Below, piece by piece: positions 43,210 through 53,899 of a DNA stretch of 64,000 bases; within the stretch, counting starts at the first letter, position 1, and each line of letters opens with the position of its first letter. The stretch is taken from the NCBI RefSeq assembly GCF_024139115.2, contig NC_085139.1, positions 107,299,935 to 107,363,934 on the forward strand, in the 5' to 3' direction. This DNA is from Armigeres subalbatus. Taxonomy: Eukaryota > Arthropoda > Insecta > Diptera > Culicidae. Made by a program: the position numbers and the translations under genes. The notes under the pieces were generated by a model. The model saw nothing but the letters and a program-made list of their open reading frames with translations, searched no databases and had not been told where the DNA came from.

Positions 43210-44123
43210 AGGCACCATAAAAAAGTGACATATTGTGCATTGGGGTCCATTTGGACCCAAGATTTCATCACGATCAGAAAAACTCAAAAAAAAATCTTTT
43301 ATACGTCATTTCTTGGCAATATTATCCCTTGAGCGGTCGTCGGAAAGCCCTCTTGAAGATCCGGAACATCCGTAAAAGTGGCCAATCCCAAAACTTCATC
43401 ACAGAGCCTCGCATTTTTTTTTTCGTAGCAGTCCATCCTGGCAAATAGTGGGTGCAATCAATAGTGAAAGTCTTCTGTGACCGTCAAATGTTCCAGAAAC
43501 GGTTCTTCGGATGATTTGGAACATCCGTAAAAATGGCCAATTCCAAAAGTTTGCCTCAGAGCTTCGCGATTGTTTCGTAATAATCTATCCTGGTAAATTA
43601 TGGATGTAATGAAAAATGAAAATCTTCTGTGACCTTTAAATGCTTCAGAAACGGTCCTCCCGAAGATCCGGAACATCCGTTAACCCTTAAATGCGCAATG
43701 TTGTTTTAAAACAACAAACTGAAAATACGTTTAATGTTAATAATTTTAATGGTAGTTTACGCTAAAAATACTTTCGACGATTTCTAAAAAAATTGCCTTG
43801 CGCCTTTAAGGGTTAAAGTGGCCAATTTCAAAACTTCATCACAGAGCTTTGAGATTGTTTCGTAATAATCAATCCTGGCGAATTATGGATGCAATCAATA
43901 TTGAAAATCTTTGTGACCTCCAAATGCCACAGGAACGGTCCTCCGGAAAATCCGGAACATCCGTAAAATGGCCAAATCCAAAAGTTCATCCCAGAGCTTC
44001 ACGATTTTTTCGTTACCATCCATTTAGGCAAATTGTGGGTACAATCAAAAGTGAAAGTCTTGTGTGACTCCCAAATGTTCCAGAAACGGTTCTTCGGAAG
44101 ATCTGGAACATTCGTAAAAATTA
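43210..44123 (+). repeat. ~152-bp tandem repeat, five to six units
   Basis: Units contain CCGGAACATCCGTAAAAGTG, CCAAAACTTCATCACAGAGC and TCTTCTGTGACC. GGAACATCC starts at 43362, 43518, 43670, 43954 and 44105, a spacing of 151-156 bp after subtracting the MITE at 43684-43812. The last unit is cut by the 3' end of the family B element. Confidence 0.9.
43684..43812. mobile_element. 129-bp piggyBac-type MITE, TTAA TSD
   Basis: TTAA at 43680-43683 and 43813-43816 flanks inverted ends CCCTTAAATGCGCAA and TTGCGCCTTTAAGGG. Removing it restores the 152-bp repeat unit. The TTAA target plus CCC-starting ends is the piggyBac signature. Confidence 0.87.
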
Positions 44124-46870
44124 TTTTATTTATTTATTATTTAAGGCCGAAGTGGCCTGTGCGGTATATAAGAGTCTTCTCCATTTGGCTCGGTCCATGG
44201 CTACACGTCGCCAACCATGCAGTCTACGGAGGGTCCGCAAGTCATCTTGCACCTGATCGATCCACCTTGCCTGCTGCGCACCTCGCCTTCTTGTGCCCGT
44301 CGGATCGTTGTCGAGAACCATTTTTACCGGGTTACTGTCCGACATTCTGGCAACGTGCCCGGTCCACCGCAGTCTTCCGATTTTCGCGGTGTGGACGATG
44401 GATGGTTCTCCCAGCAGCTCATGCAACTCGTGGTTCATTCGCCTCCTCCACGTACCGTCCGCCATCTGCACCCCACCATAGATGGTACGCAGCACTTTTC
44501 TTTCGAAAACTCCAAGTGCGCGCTGGTCCTGCACGTAAAGGTCCGTAAAGGACTACCGGTCTAATGAGCGTTTTGTAGATTGTCAGTTTGGTACGGCGGC
44601 GAACTCTATTCGATCGGAGTGTCTTGCGGAGTCCAAAGTACGTACGATTTCCAGCCACTATGCGTCTCCGAATTTCTCTGCTGGTATCATTTTCGGCAGT
44701 CACCAGTGAGCCCAAGTACACAAATTCTTCTACCACCTCGATTTCGTCACCACCGATGCAAACTCGCGGTGGGTGCCTCACATTGTCTTCTCTTGAACCT
44801 CTTCCTATCATGTACTCCGTCTTCGCCGTGTTGATGACTAGTCCGATCCGCTTAGCTTCCCTCTTCAGTCTGATGTAGGCTTCCTCCATCTTCTCAAAGT
44901 TACGTGCCATAATATCTATGTCGCCGGCGAAGCCAAATAGCTGGACGGACTTATTGAAAATTGTACCACTCGTGTTAATCCCTGCTCTTCGTATAACCCC
45001 TTCCAAAGCGATGTTGAATAGCAGACACGAAAGACCATCACCTTGCCGTAGCCCTCTGCGGGTTTCGAAGGGACTCGAGAATGCCCCTGAAACTCGAACT
45101 ACGCACACCACCCGATCCATCGTTGCTTTGATCAGCCGTGTCAGTTTATCCGGAAATCCGTGTTCGTGCATTAGCTGCCATAGCTGGTCCCGATCGATTG
45201 TATCATATGCGGCTATGAAGTCGATGAATAGATGATGTGTGGGCACGTTGTATTCGCGGCATTTCTGCAGTACTTGGCAAATGGCAAACACCTGGTCCGT
45301 GGTGGAGCGTTCGCCCATAAAACCCGCCTGGTACTGCCCCACGAACTCCCTTGCAATTGGTGCTAGTCGACGGCTTCGTTGCTTCCTCCTCCCAAATCTT
45401 GGTAATGATCCAGTGCAGCGCTCTAGCCAGTGCCTCACCACCGTGTTTAAATAGCTCTCCTGGTAGTTGGTCAACCCCAGCGGCTTTGTTGTTCTTCAGC
45501 CGACCAATCTCCTCCTGGATTTCCTGGAGATCCTGAGCCGGTAAAATTATGTTCTACGGGCGTTCTCCCAGGTCCATCACCATACCGCCATCTTCATCTT
45601 CCACATCGCCATTCAGGTGTTCTTCGTAGTGCTGCCGCCACCTTTGGATCACCTCACGCTCGTTCGTAAGAAGGTTCCCGTTTATGTCTTTGCACATATC
45701 AGGCTGTGGCACATGGCTCTTACGTGAACGACTTCTCATAGAACTTTCGTGTGTTATTAGCGGGGTACAGTTGCTCCGTTTCTTCACGGTCTCGATCTTC
45801 CTGTTGGCGCTTTCTCCTCCGGAAAATCGAGTTTTGTCTGTTCCGCGCCCGTTTATATCGTGCCTCGTTCGCCCTCGTGCGGTGTTGCAGCAATCTCGCC
45901 CATGCTGCATTCTTCTTTTCCACTAACTGCTAACATTCGCCATCATACCAGTCGTTTCTCTGATCCGTGGGCACCGTGCCAAGTGCAGCGGTTTGGAATA
46001 TCTCTCCAGCCATCTTCAAGAGACGCTGCGCCTAGCTGCTCTTCCGTTGGGAGTGCCACTTCCAGCTGCTGCGCGTATTCTTGGGCTAGTCTACCGTCTT
46101 GTAGCCGCCCAAAGTTAAACCGCGGCGTCCGACTTCGACGCGTGTTGTACACAGAGAGTTTTGAGCGCAGGCATACTGCAACGAGGTAGTGGTCGGATTC
46201 AATATTCGCACTGCGGTAAGTGCGGACGTTCGTGATGTAGGAGAAGAATTTACCGTCGATTAGAACTAGGTCGATTTGGTTTTCCGTTACTTGGTTAGGT
46301 GATCTGGTTGTGGCCTTGTGGATATTTTTGCAGGGAATGAAGGTGCTTCGGACTACCATTCCGCGGGAAGCTGCGAAGTTTATGCATCGTTGGTCGTTAT
46401 CATTCGATACGGTATGCAGACTATCCGGTCCGATGACCGGTCTATACATTTCCTCCCTTCCTACCTGTGCGTTCATGTGACGATTTTGACGTCCCGCAGT
46501 AGGCATCCATCGTATGTATGCTCCAGCTGTGCGTAGAAAGCTTCTTTCTCGTCGTCAGGTCTCCCTTCGTGTGGGCAGTGCACGTTGATGATGCTATGGT
46601 TGAAGAAACGGCCATTTATCCTCAGCTTGCACATCCTTGCGTTGATTGGCTGCCACCCAATCACACGTTGGTGCATCTTGCCCAGCACTATGAAGTCCTG
46701 TCCAGCAAATCTCCTGCAGCGTCACGACGTCGAAGTTGCAGGGATGTAATTCATAGTAGATCATCCTGTCGCAACCTGCGAAACCTAGCAACTTGCAGTT
46801 CCATGTTCCAAGCTCCCAATCGTGAACCTTCATTCGTCACATAGGTCTTTACCGATTATATCGAGTCGCA
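44124..46870 (-). mobile_element. RTE-like family B retrotransposon, longer copy
   Basis: Minus-strand relative of 5986-8076, with the same AATAAAT-rich 3' end at about 44124-44143 and extending through the endonuclease to about 46870. The 5' terminus is uncertain; a possible weak TSD is TAAAAA on both sides. It inserted into the last unit of a 152-bp tandem repeat. Confidence 0.85.
44130..46833 (-). pseudogene. family B EN-RT polyprotein, mutated catalytic box
   Basis: Endonuclease pieces are VHDWELGTWNCKLLGF, VTLQEICWTG, QRVIGWQPINARMCKLRING, MNAQVGREEMYRPVIGP, QIDLVLIDGKF and SDHYLVAVCL; the GDLN part of the catalytic motif is lost at a frame break near 46500. The RT has GERSTTDQVFAICQVLQK, HLFIDFIAAYDTIDRDQLW and RRGLRQGDGLSCLLFNIAL, but the catalytic FADD reads FAGD at about 44930. 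About 135 bases around 45374, encoding the NYRAITLLNAAYK region present in the other copy, are deleted. Extra sequence near 45555-45590 also distinguishes it. Inactive. Confidence 0.88.
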
Positions 46871-48260
46871 TTAAAAAGACAAGAAATGAGATGGGAGTTG
46901 TGAATAGTGACAAGTGAGATGCAAGATGGAAGTAGTGAGCATAGATAAATGAGAAGTGAAAATTGAAAAGCGAGAAGTGGAAAGGAAGAAATAAGAAGTA
47001 AGAAGTGACAAGCGTGAAATGTGATGTAAGAAGTAAGGAACGGAGAAGTAAGAAGTGGAAAGGAAGAAAGAAGAAAGGATTAAACATATATAGTAAGAAA
47101 GAGAAAGGAAGAAAGAAAAAACAGAAGAGGAAAAAAGAATACAGAAAGAAAAAAGAAGGAAAATGGAAGAAGGAAAAAAAAGGAAAATAGAAGAAGGGAG
47201 AAAGAAGGAAGGAAGAAGAAGGAGAGAAGGCACAATGAAGCAAAACAAAAGAAAGAAGGAGGAAGCAAGTAACAGAAAAATAGAAGAAAGATGGAAGAAA
47301 TTAGGAACAAAGAAGAGATAAATAAGGAAGAAAGAAGAAATAAAGAAGAAGGATGGAAGAAATAAGGAACAAAGAAGAGAGAAATAACGAAGAAAAAAGA
47401 AAGAAAGAAGGATGAAAGAAGAAAGAAAGGAAGAAGGAAGAATGAAGGAGAAAGAGAGAAGGAAGAAAGAAGGTAGAAAGGAGGAAAAAAGAAGAAAGAA
47501 AGTAAGAAGAAAGAAAGAAGGAAGAGAGAAGAAAGAAAAAGAAGAAAGAAAGAAGGAAAAAGGAAGGAAGGTGGAAAGAAGGAAGAAGGTAGAAAGAAGG
47601 AAGGAAGGAAGGAAGAAAAAAGAAAGAAGAAAAAAAAGAAAGTAGGAAAAAAAAGAAGAAAAACGAAAAAATAAAGAAAACCCTGATTAATCCACCTAGC
47701 GGTGGTGGTGCCTTTCTCGTGCATTATGAAAATACTATTTTGGCCATTACTCTTGAGCCCTTGAGCCCCGATCTGGTCAATTTTCATTGGAAACAATGAG
47801 ACACTTTTCTGCGTCGAATGCAACTTGTTGCGAGTAAATCGGTTGAGGATAAGTGCCCGAAAAATGAGTGAAAAAAAAGAAAGATTAAAGAAGGAAAACA
47901 AAAGGAAGAAAGCATAAAGAAAGAAGGAAGAAAAACAGGCAACAAAAAAAGAAAAACAAAAGGAAGGAGAGAGAAAGAAGAAAGAGTAAATAAATAAGGA
48001 AGAAAGATGGAAAAAAGAAGAAAAAAAGAAGAAATCAAGTAGGAAGAAAGAAGGAAGAAAAAAGGTGGAAAGAAGGAAGACAGATGAAGGAAAAATGAAG
48101 AAAAAAGGAAAAAGAAAGAAGTAAGAAATATGGAAGGAAGAAGGAAGAAAAAAGTAAGAGAGAAGAAAGGAGGAAAACATATGAAGTAAGAAGGAAAAAG
48201 GAAGAAGGAAGGGAATAGAAGGGAAAGGGAAGAAGAAATAAGAAAGAAGGAAGAAAAAAG
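46871..48260 (+). repeat. 1.4-kb polypurine (GAAGAAAGAAGG) tract
   Basis: The plus strand is almost wholly A and G, in irregular AGAAGGAAGAAAG combinations, interrupted only by a repeat X piece at 47680-47870. The minus strand shows a 366-codon open frame rich in Phe, Ser and Leu that is a composition artefact. Long purine strands favour triplex structure. Confidence 0.93.
47680..47870 (+). mobile_element. dispersed repeat X, copy 6 (partial)
   Basis: CCTGATTAATCCACCTAGCG, GGTGCCTTTCTCGTGC, GATCTGGTCAATTTTCATTG and CAACTTGTTGCGAGTAAATC in the same order as copy 2. It provides the empty-site comparison for the insertion at 27558-30822. Confidence 0.72.
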
Positions 48261-48261
48261 A

Positions 48262-48412
48262 AAGACCTTTCGTCCGTTCGACCTTTTGTCCTTCGACCTT
48301 TTAATGCAGTTTTTTTGTTTCGACTTTTTGTCCCTTCGACCTTTTGACCCTTCGACCTTTTGTCCTTTCGACCTTTTGACCTTCGACCTTTTGACCTTTG
48401 ACCTTTTGTCCT
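48262..48412 (-). repeat. minisatellite of TTCGACCTTTTGTCC units
   Basis: Eight or so units of CGACCTTTTGTCCTT. It is the reverse complement of the AAAGGTCGAAAGGACA repeat at 25373-25500, and like that repeat it abuts a polypurine tract. Confidence 0.85.
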
Positions 48413-49323
48413 ACAACCCACCTGACACCAGGACTTGGGCTTGTGCGCTTTGAGCGGCACACAGTCGCTTTGGTGGGGCCTACTTGCGGATACATGCAGC
48501 TTTTATAGGAATTTAACCTGTCAAACCCCACCACATCCTAGGCAAGTCCCACACCTCGCATATGGCCTGGGGAGGGATCGTCAAGCCCTTGGACATAGTC
48601 CCTGCTGCCTGCTCACTAGTTTTATGAATTGGAATAGCTCCTAGGTACGTCGTAACACCATTACAGACACACCACAGAATTCGACTAATATCTACGACAC
48701 TCCAAACTATCCTTGAGTACAGATCTTAATATTCAAATCGATCAACACGAAGATCTTCGATGTCCTCACTAGTTTTATGAGTTAGAATAGCTCCACGGTA
48801 CCTCGTAAAACAATTACAGACTTAACGCTTCATGACATGTCATTCAGAATGGCTGCCTTACTGCTTCCCAACACAGTCAAACAATCAACCACCCCACCCA
48901 CCCCGATATGCACCGATAAATTTAATTCATATATCGACTACATACCTGACCATCTTCTCACTAAAAAAGTAAATCTGGACTTAGTTCGAAGTTCAATCTA
49001 CGCGGCGGTATGATGATATTATCACATAGCGCTAATTTAGGGAAGATATATAAGCAAGTGAACAAAGTGAAAAAATCCCCCCAGTAACGCACCATGCCAA
49101 CGACGTCGCCGGTTTCAACACTGCACGTCGTCGGTACCGTCGTATGCAAGTAATCATTGATCAGCAGCAGACAGTGATGTCGATATGAACTCTTGTGTAA
49201 TCATAGCGGAAATATGTAAAATATCGATAAAATTAATAAATCTTTTCCTAACGCATTATGTATTGATGCAATAATAATATCTCATTGATTCTGTTTTGGG
49301 GTGCATTGTAAAAATTGAAAAAT
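48413..49323. other. non-genic stretch with a dispersed repeat piece
   Basis: 48690-48820 (CGACACTCCAAACTATCCTT, AATATTCAAATCGATCAACA, GAATAGCTCCACGGTA) recurs in diverged form at 53590-53870. The rest is unassigned; 49075-49140 is slightly GC-rich. No gene. Confidence 0.45.
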
Positions 49324-49331
49324 TGGAGCAA

Positions 49332-49777
49332 GGCACGGCAAATTCTGGTAAAGCGTACCATCGGTACTTCGCGTACCTGATGGAATAAAATAGACCCCAT
49401 TTCGCGGTCCTTAGGCTCTTACCCAGCAACTCCTATCCCTACCTCCTCGAGGCGCTGGCCGCGATACGGGCAACCTTAGGGAAGATCGGGTAACCAACCC
49501 CGGTGGGAACTATGGTCGTATGCTGACAGGGAAGGAGGGGTTTGCTCCTCTCCGGAGGTGCAAATCTTATTGAGCGTCTGTTCTCCATGTCAGGATCGGC
49601 TCACAACAGCGTCTGTTCTCCATGTTAGGGTTCGGCTGATCATCGTCCGAGTGCCAGCGAGGGACTCTAAGTGAAACTGTGCACCATGGTCCACCGGAAA
49701 TAAGGAGGAATGGTCCTCCGGAAATTTAGGGGGTTTGGTGTCAGGCCCTGCAAGCCAGCCTTTAAAAATCATAAGCA
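49332..49777 (+). promoter_or_regulatory. 5' UTR of family A
   Basis: Conserved between this copy and 63451-63896 reversed. It includes a hairpin GGTAC-TTCGC-GTACC at 49363-49377, a complementary pair TTACCC (in 49420-49430) and GGGTAA (near 49490), and GCGTCTGTTCTCCATGT directly repeated 36 bp apart at 49573 and 49609. An internal promoter is expected for such elements but no motif is decisive. Confidence 0.55.
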
Positions 49778-52767
49778 ACGAACAATCAACAAGAGAGTAC
49801 GGACCGGAACCATCGGCGAAGACCACTGCGACGAAAAGGGACTAGCGATTGGAAACTCGGTTCGTGGAACTGCAAATCTCTCAACTTCATCGGGAGCACA
49901 CGCATACTCGCCGATGTGCTCAAGGACCGTGGATTCGGCATCGTAGCGCTGCAGGAGGTTTGTTGGAAGGGATCAATGGTGCGAACGTTTAGAGGTAATC
50001 ATACCATCTACCAGAGCTGCGGCAGCACACACGAGCTGGGAACAGCTTTCATAGTGATGGGCGACATGCAAAGGCGCGTGATCGGGTGGTGGCCGATCAA
50101 CGAGAGAATGTGCAGGTTGAGGATCAAAGGCCGGTTCTTCAACTTCAGCATAATCAACGTCCATAGCCCACACTCCGGAAGCACTGATGATGATAAGGAC
50201 GCATTCTACGCGCAGCTGGAACGTGAGTACGACAGCTGCCCAAGCCACGACGTCAAAATCATCATAGGAGATTTGAACGCTCAGGTTGGCCAAGAGGAGG
50301 AGTTTAGACCGACTATTGGAAAGTTCAGCGCTCACCGGCTGACGAACGAAAACGGCCTACGACTAATTGATTTCGCCGCCTCCAAGAATATGGCCATTCG
50401 TAGCACCTACTTCCAACACAGCCTCCCGTATCGGTACACCTGGAGATCGCCACTGCAGACAGAATCACAAATCGACCACGTTCTGATTGATGGACGGCAC
50501 TTCTCCGACATTATCGACGTCAGGACTTATCGTGGCGCTAACATCGACTCTGACCACTATCTGGTGATGGTTAAACTGCGCCCAAAACTATCCGTCATCA
50601 ACAATGTTCGGTACCGACGACCGCCGCGGTACGACCTAGAGCGACTGAAGCAACCTGATGTCGCCACTGCATACGCGCAGCATCTCGAGGCAGCGTTGCC
50701 GGAAGAGGGTGAGCTCGATGGGGCCCCTCTTGAGGACTGCTGGAATACAGTCAAAGCAGCCATTAACGACGCAGCGGAGAACAACGTCGGGTATATGGGT
50801 CGAAGTCGACGGAACGATTGGTTCGACGAAGAGTGCAGACAGATTCTGGAGGAGAAGGACGCAGCGCGGGCGGTCGCGCTGCAGCAAGGTACCCGGCAGA
50901 ACGTGGAACGTTATAGACGGAAGCGGAGACAGCAGACCCGCCTTTTCAGGAGAAGAAACGCCGCCTGGAAGAAGCGGAGTGCGAGGAGATGGAACAGCTG
51001 TGCCGTTCTCAAGATACACGCAAGTTCTATCAGAAGCTCAACGCATCCCGCAAAGGCTTCGTGCCGCGAGCCGAAATGTGCCGGGATAAGGATGGGAGCA
51101 TCTTGACGGACGAACGTGTGGTGATCGAAAGGTGGAAGCAGCACTACGAGGAACATCTGAATGGCGCTGAGAGTACAGGCAATGAAAGTCAAGGCAGCGG
51201 AGGAGATGACTACGTCAGTTCAGCGGACGATGGAAGCCAACCAGCCCCCACCTTGAGGGAAGTTAATGATGCCATTCAACAGCTAAAGACCAATAAAGCA
51301 GCTGGTAAGGATGGTATCGGAGCTGAGCTCATCAAGATGGGCCCGGAAAAGCTGGCCACTTGCCTGCACAAACTGATAGTCAGAATCTGGGAAAACGAAC
51401 AGCTACCGGAGGAGTGGAAGGAAGGGGTTATATGCCCCATCTACAAGAAAGGTGACAAACTGGAGTGTGAGAACTTTCGAGCGATCACCATCCTTAATGC
51501 CGCCTACAAAGTGATATCCCAGATCATCTTCCGTCGTCTGTCACCATTAGTGAACGAGTTCGTGGAAAGTTATCAAGCCGGCTTCGTTGACGGCCGCTCG
51601 ACAACGGACCAGATCTTTACTGTACGGCAAATCCTTCAAAAATGCCGTGAATACCAGGTCCCAACGCACCATCTGTTCGTTGATTTCAAGGCGGCATACG
51701 ACAGTATAGACCGCGTAGAGCTATGGAAAATTATGGACGAGAATAGCTTCCCTGGAAAGCTTACCAGACTGATCAAAGCAACGGTGGATGGTGTGCAAAA
51801 CTGTGTGAAGATCTCGGGCGAACACTCCATTTCGTTCGAATCGCGCCGGGGACTAAGACAAGGTGATGGACTTTCGTGCCTGTTGTTCAACATTGCGCTA
51901 GAAGGTGTCATGCGGAGAGCCGGGTGTAACAGCCGGGGAACGATTTTCAACAGATCCAGTCAATTTATTTGCTTCGCGGATGACATGGACATTGTCGGCC
52001 GAACATTTGCAAAGGTGGCAGAACTGTACACCCGCCTGAAACGTGAAGCAACAAAAGTTGGACTGGTGGTGAATGCGTCAAAGACAAAGTACATGCTTGT
52101 GGGTGGAACCGAGCGCGACAGGGTCCGCCTGGGAAGCAGTGTTACGATAGACGGGGATACCTTCGAGGTGGTCGAGGAATTCGTCTACCTCGGATCCTTG
52201 CTAACGGCTGACAACAACGTTAGTCGTGAAATACGAAGGCGCATCATCTGTGGAAGTCGGGCCTACTACGGGCTCCAGAAGAAACTGCGGTCGAAAAAGA
52301 TTCGCCACCGCACCAAATGTGTCATGTACAAGACGTTAATAAGACCGGTAGTCCTCTACGGACATGAAACATGGACAATGCTCGAGGAGGACTTGCAAGC
52401 ACTCGGAGTATTCGAGAGACGGGTGCTTAGGACCATCTTTGGCGGTGTACAAGAAGACGGTGTGTGGCGGCGAAGAATGAACCATGAGCTCGCCCAGCTC
52501 TACGGCGAACCCAGTATCCAGAAGGTAGCTAAAGCCGGAAGGGTACGATGGGCAGGGCATGTTGCAAGAATGCCGGACAGCAACCCTGCAAAGATGGTGT
52601 TCGCTTCCGATCCGGCAGGTACGAGACGACGTGGAGCGCAGCGAGCGAGATGGGCAGACCAGGTGCAGAACGACTTGGCGAGCGTGGGGCGTATTCGAGG
52701 ATGGAGAGATGCGGCCTCGAACCGTGTATTGTGGCGTCAAATTGTTGATTCAGTGTTATCTGTATAG
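49778..52767 (+). pseudogene. family A EN-RT polyprotein, one frameshift and lost ATG
   Basis: The AP-endonuclease comes first: WKLGSWNCKSLNFIG, VALQEVCWKGSMV, KIIIGDLNAQVGQEEE, TWRSPLQTESQIDHVLIDG and NIDSDHYLVMVKL, all main catalytic motifs present. A basic linker follows (RRKRRQQTRLF), then RT: KTNKAAGKDGIGAELIKMG, GDKLECENFRAITILNAAYK, DGRSTTDQIFTVRQILQK, HHLFVDFKAAYDSIDR, RRGLRQGDGLSCLLFNIAL and the catalytic FADDMDIV (FADD codons 51973-51984), then a C-terminal part ending DSVLSV. Two lesions are visible against the inverted copy: the start codon is ACG at 49778-49780 where the other copy has ATG, and one T is lost in a T run near 50943, splitting the frame at about 50945. It copies element RNA into nicked DNA in the nucleus. 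Confidence 0.92.
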
Positions 52768-52929
52768 ATGTAGACTAAATAAATGAATGAAATGAAAATG
52801 AATGGAGCAAAAAATGATCTTGTTATTGGTGCGTTTGAGCAGCTGGCATCAACGGTTTGAGATGTAAACATAAACAGCCAGCATCGTGAAAACATTATCC
52901 ATAAATATTCACCTAAACCAAAGAAAAAC

Positions 52930-53321
52930 TCAAGACAAAATTATCAAAACGACTTATCTGCTTTTGTAAACAAAGATTCAAACGACGATTTGACGAATAT
53001 GATAGCTCTCCCATGCAAACCAACACCACCAATAGGTAGGTGAAGGTTTCCGCTACCTGTTGATGGTGTTAGTTTGCGTGGGAGAGCTATCAGATTCGTC
53101 AAATCTCGCTTAACTTTTCAAAAGGTCCTAAGTAACATTTTTTTCATGAATTAATTTGAGTACTGCAATCAAAAGCTTTCATGTTGTTCTGTTGATTGCG
53201 CTATTCAAATTAATTCATGAAAAAAATGTTACTTAGGACCTTTTGAAAAGTTAAGCGAGAAATCGTCGTTTGAATCTTTGTTTACAAAAGCAGATAAGTC
53301 GTTTTGAAAATTTTGTCTTGA
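52930..53321. repeat. three-armed nested palindrome (A-B-B'-C-C'-A')
   Basis: Outer stem A (52930-52991) pairs with A' (53260-53321) over 62 bp with one mismatch. Inside are two hairpins: B (52987-53031) with B' (53063-53105), about 43 bp with a few mismatches, and C (53104-53159) with C' (53205-53260), 56 bp. The arms abut with almost no unpaired bases. If B is removed, A and C form one continuous stem of about 118 bp, so B may be a palindromic insertion in a larger palindromic MITE. There are no coding frames. Confidence 0.88.
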
Positions 53322-53576
53322 ACTGATGCTTTTCTGGCAAATTTCATCAATTAATGCCATACTTAGACTGTATTGATTAATACTCCGTCTAAATTGGGCT
53401 GAATTCTTCCGAATTCGTGCAATGTTTACTGTTGTCGGATGTTAACAAAAAATGAATCCCACGTGTATGCTTACTGAATTGGTATTGGATGTTTCCACCA
53501 CTACATATCCATGGTTGATGATTTTTTATGACACAATTACATAGAAATTTGAGTGTCACAACGCTTCACCTTAATA

Positions 53577-53870
53577 CATACTTCGCTCGTCAAGACAAGA
53601 CTCTCCAAACTATCATTGAATACAAATATCAATATTCAAATCGATCAAGATGAAGATCTTTGATCGGAATAGCTCCACGGTATCTCGGAACAACATTTTA
53701 GACACATTACAGAATTCGTTGAATTTGTACGACACTCCAAAATGTCTTTGAGCTCAGATCCAAATATTTAAATGGATCATCAAGAAGATCTTTGATGTTG
53801 ATGAAACTGTCCTTCATTACAGATAATAATATTCTTAACGATCAACATGAACATTTTCGATGTTTCAACT
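53577..53870. repeat. diverged copies of the repeat near 48.7 kb
   Basis: GACTCTCCAAACTATCATTG, ATATTCAAATCGATCAAGAT and GAATAGCTCCACGGTATCTC recur two to three times in degenerate form, as at 48690-48820. Confidence 0.65.
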
Positions 53871-53899
53871 ATTTTTATAAGTAGGAATAGCTCATTTAT

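Larger units (their letters stand above)
49332..52802 (+). mobile_element. full-length RTE-like family A retrotransposon
   Basis: A 3471-bp element flanked by TGGAGCAA (49324-49331 and 52803-52810). The 5' end GGCACGGCAAAT is also exactly where homology starts in the inverted copy at 63896, supporting a complete 5' end. It has a 446-bp 5' UTR, one EN-RT reading frame, and only 35 bp between the stop and the 3' end, which is AATGAATGAAATGAA-like. A single EN-RT ORF and a very short 3' UTR fit the RTE clade. Related pieces lie at 205-720, 4835-5706 and 60986-63896. Confidence 0.9.

Noticed and set aside
47080..48180. 366-codon Phe/Ser/Leu-rich frame that looks like a membrane protein
   Set aside because: It is the pyrimidine strand of a polypurine tract; the hydrophobic look is a composition artefact.
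49332..49520. An HDV-like self-cleaving ribozyme at the 5' end of family A, as known in some RTE elements
   Set aside because: A CCTCCTCG loop-like word and the TTACCC/GGGTAA pairing are suggestive, but I could not find a P1 helix starting at the element's 5' end, and possible pairings do not covary between the two copies.
52930..53321. An endogenous parvovirus terminal repeat
   Set aside because: Only the fold is similar. No viral gene relic is nearby and a nested-MITE explanation fits the arm arrangement.
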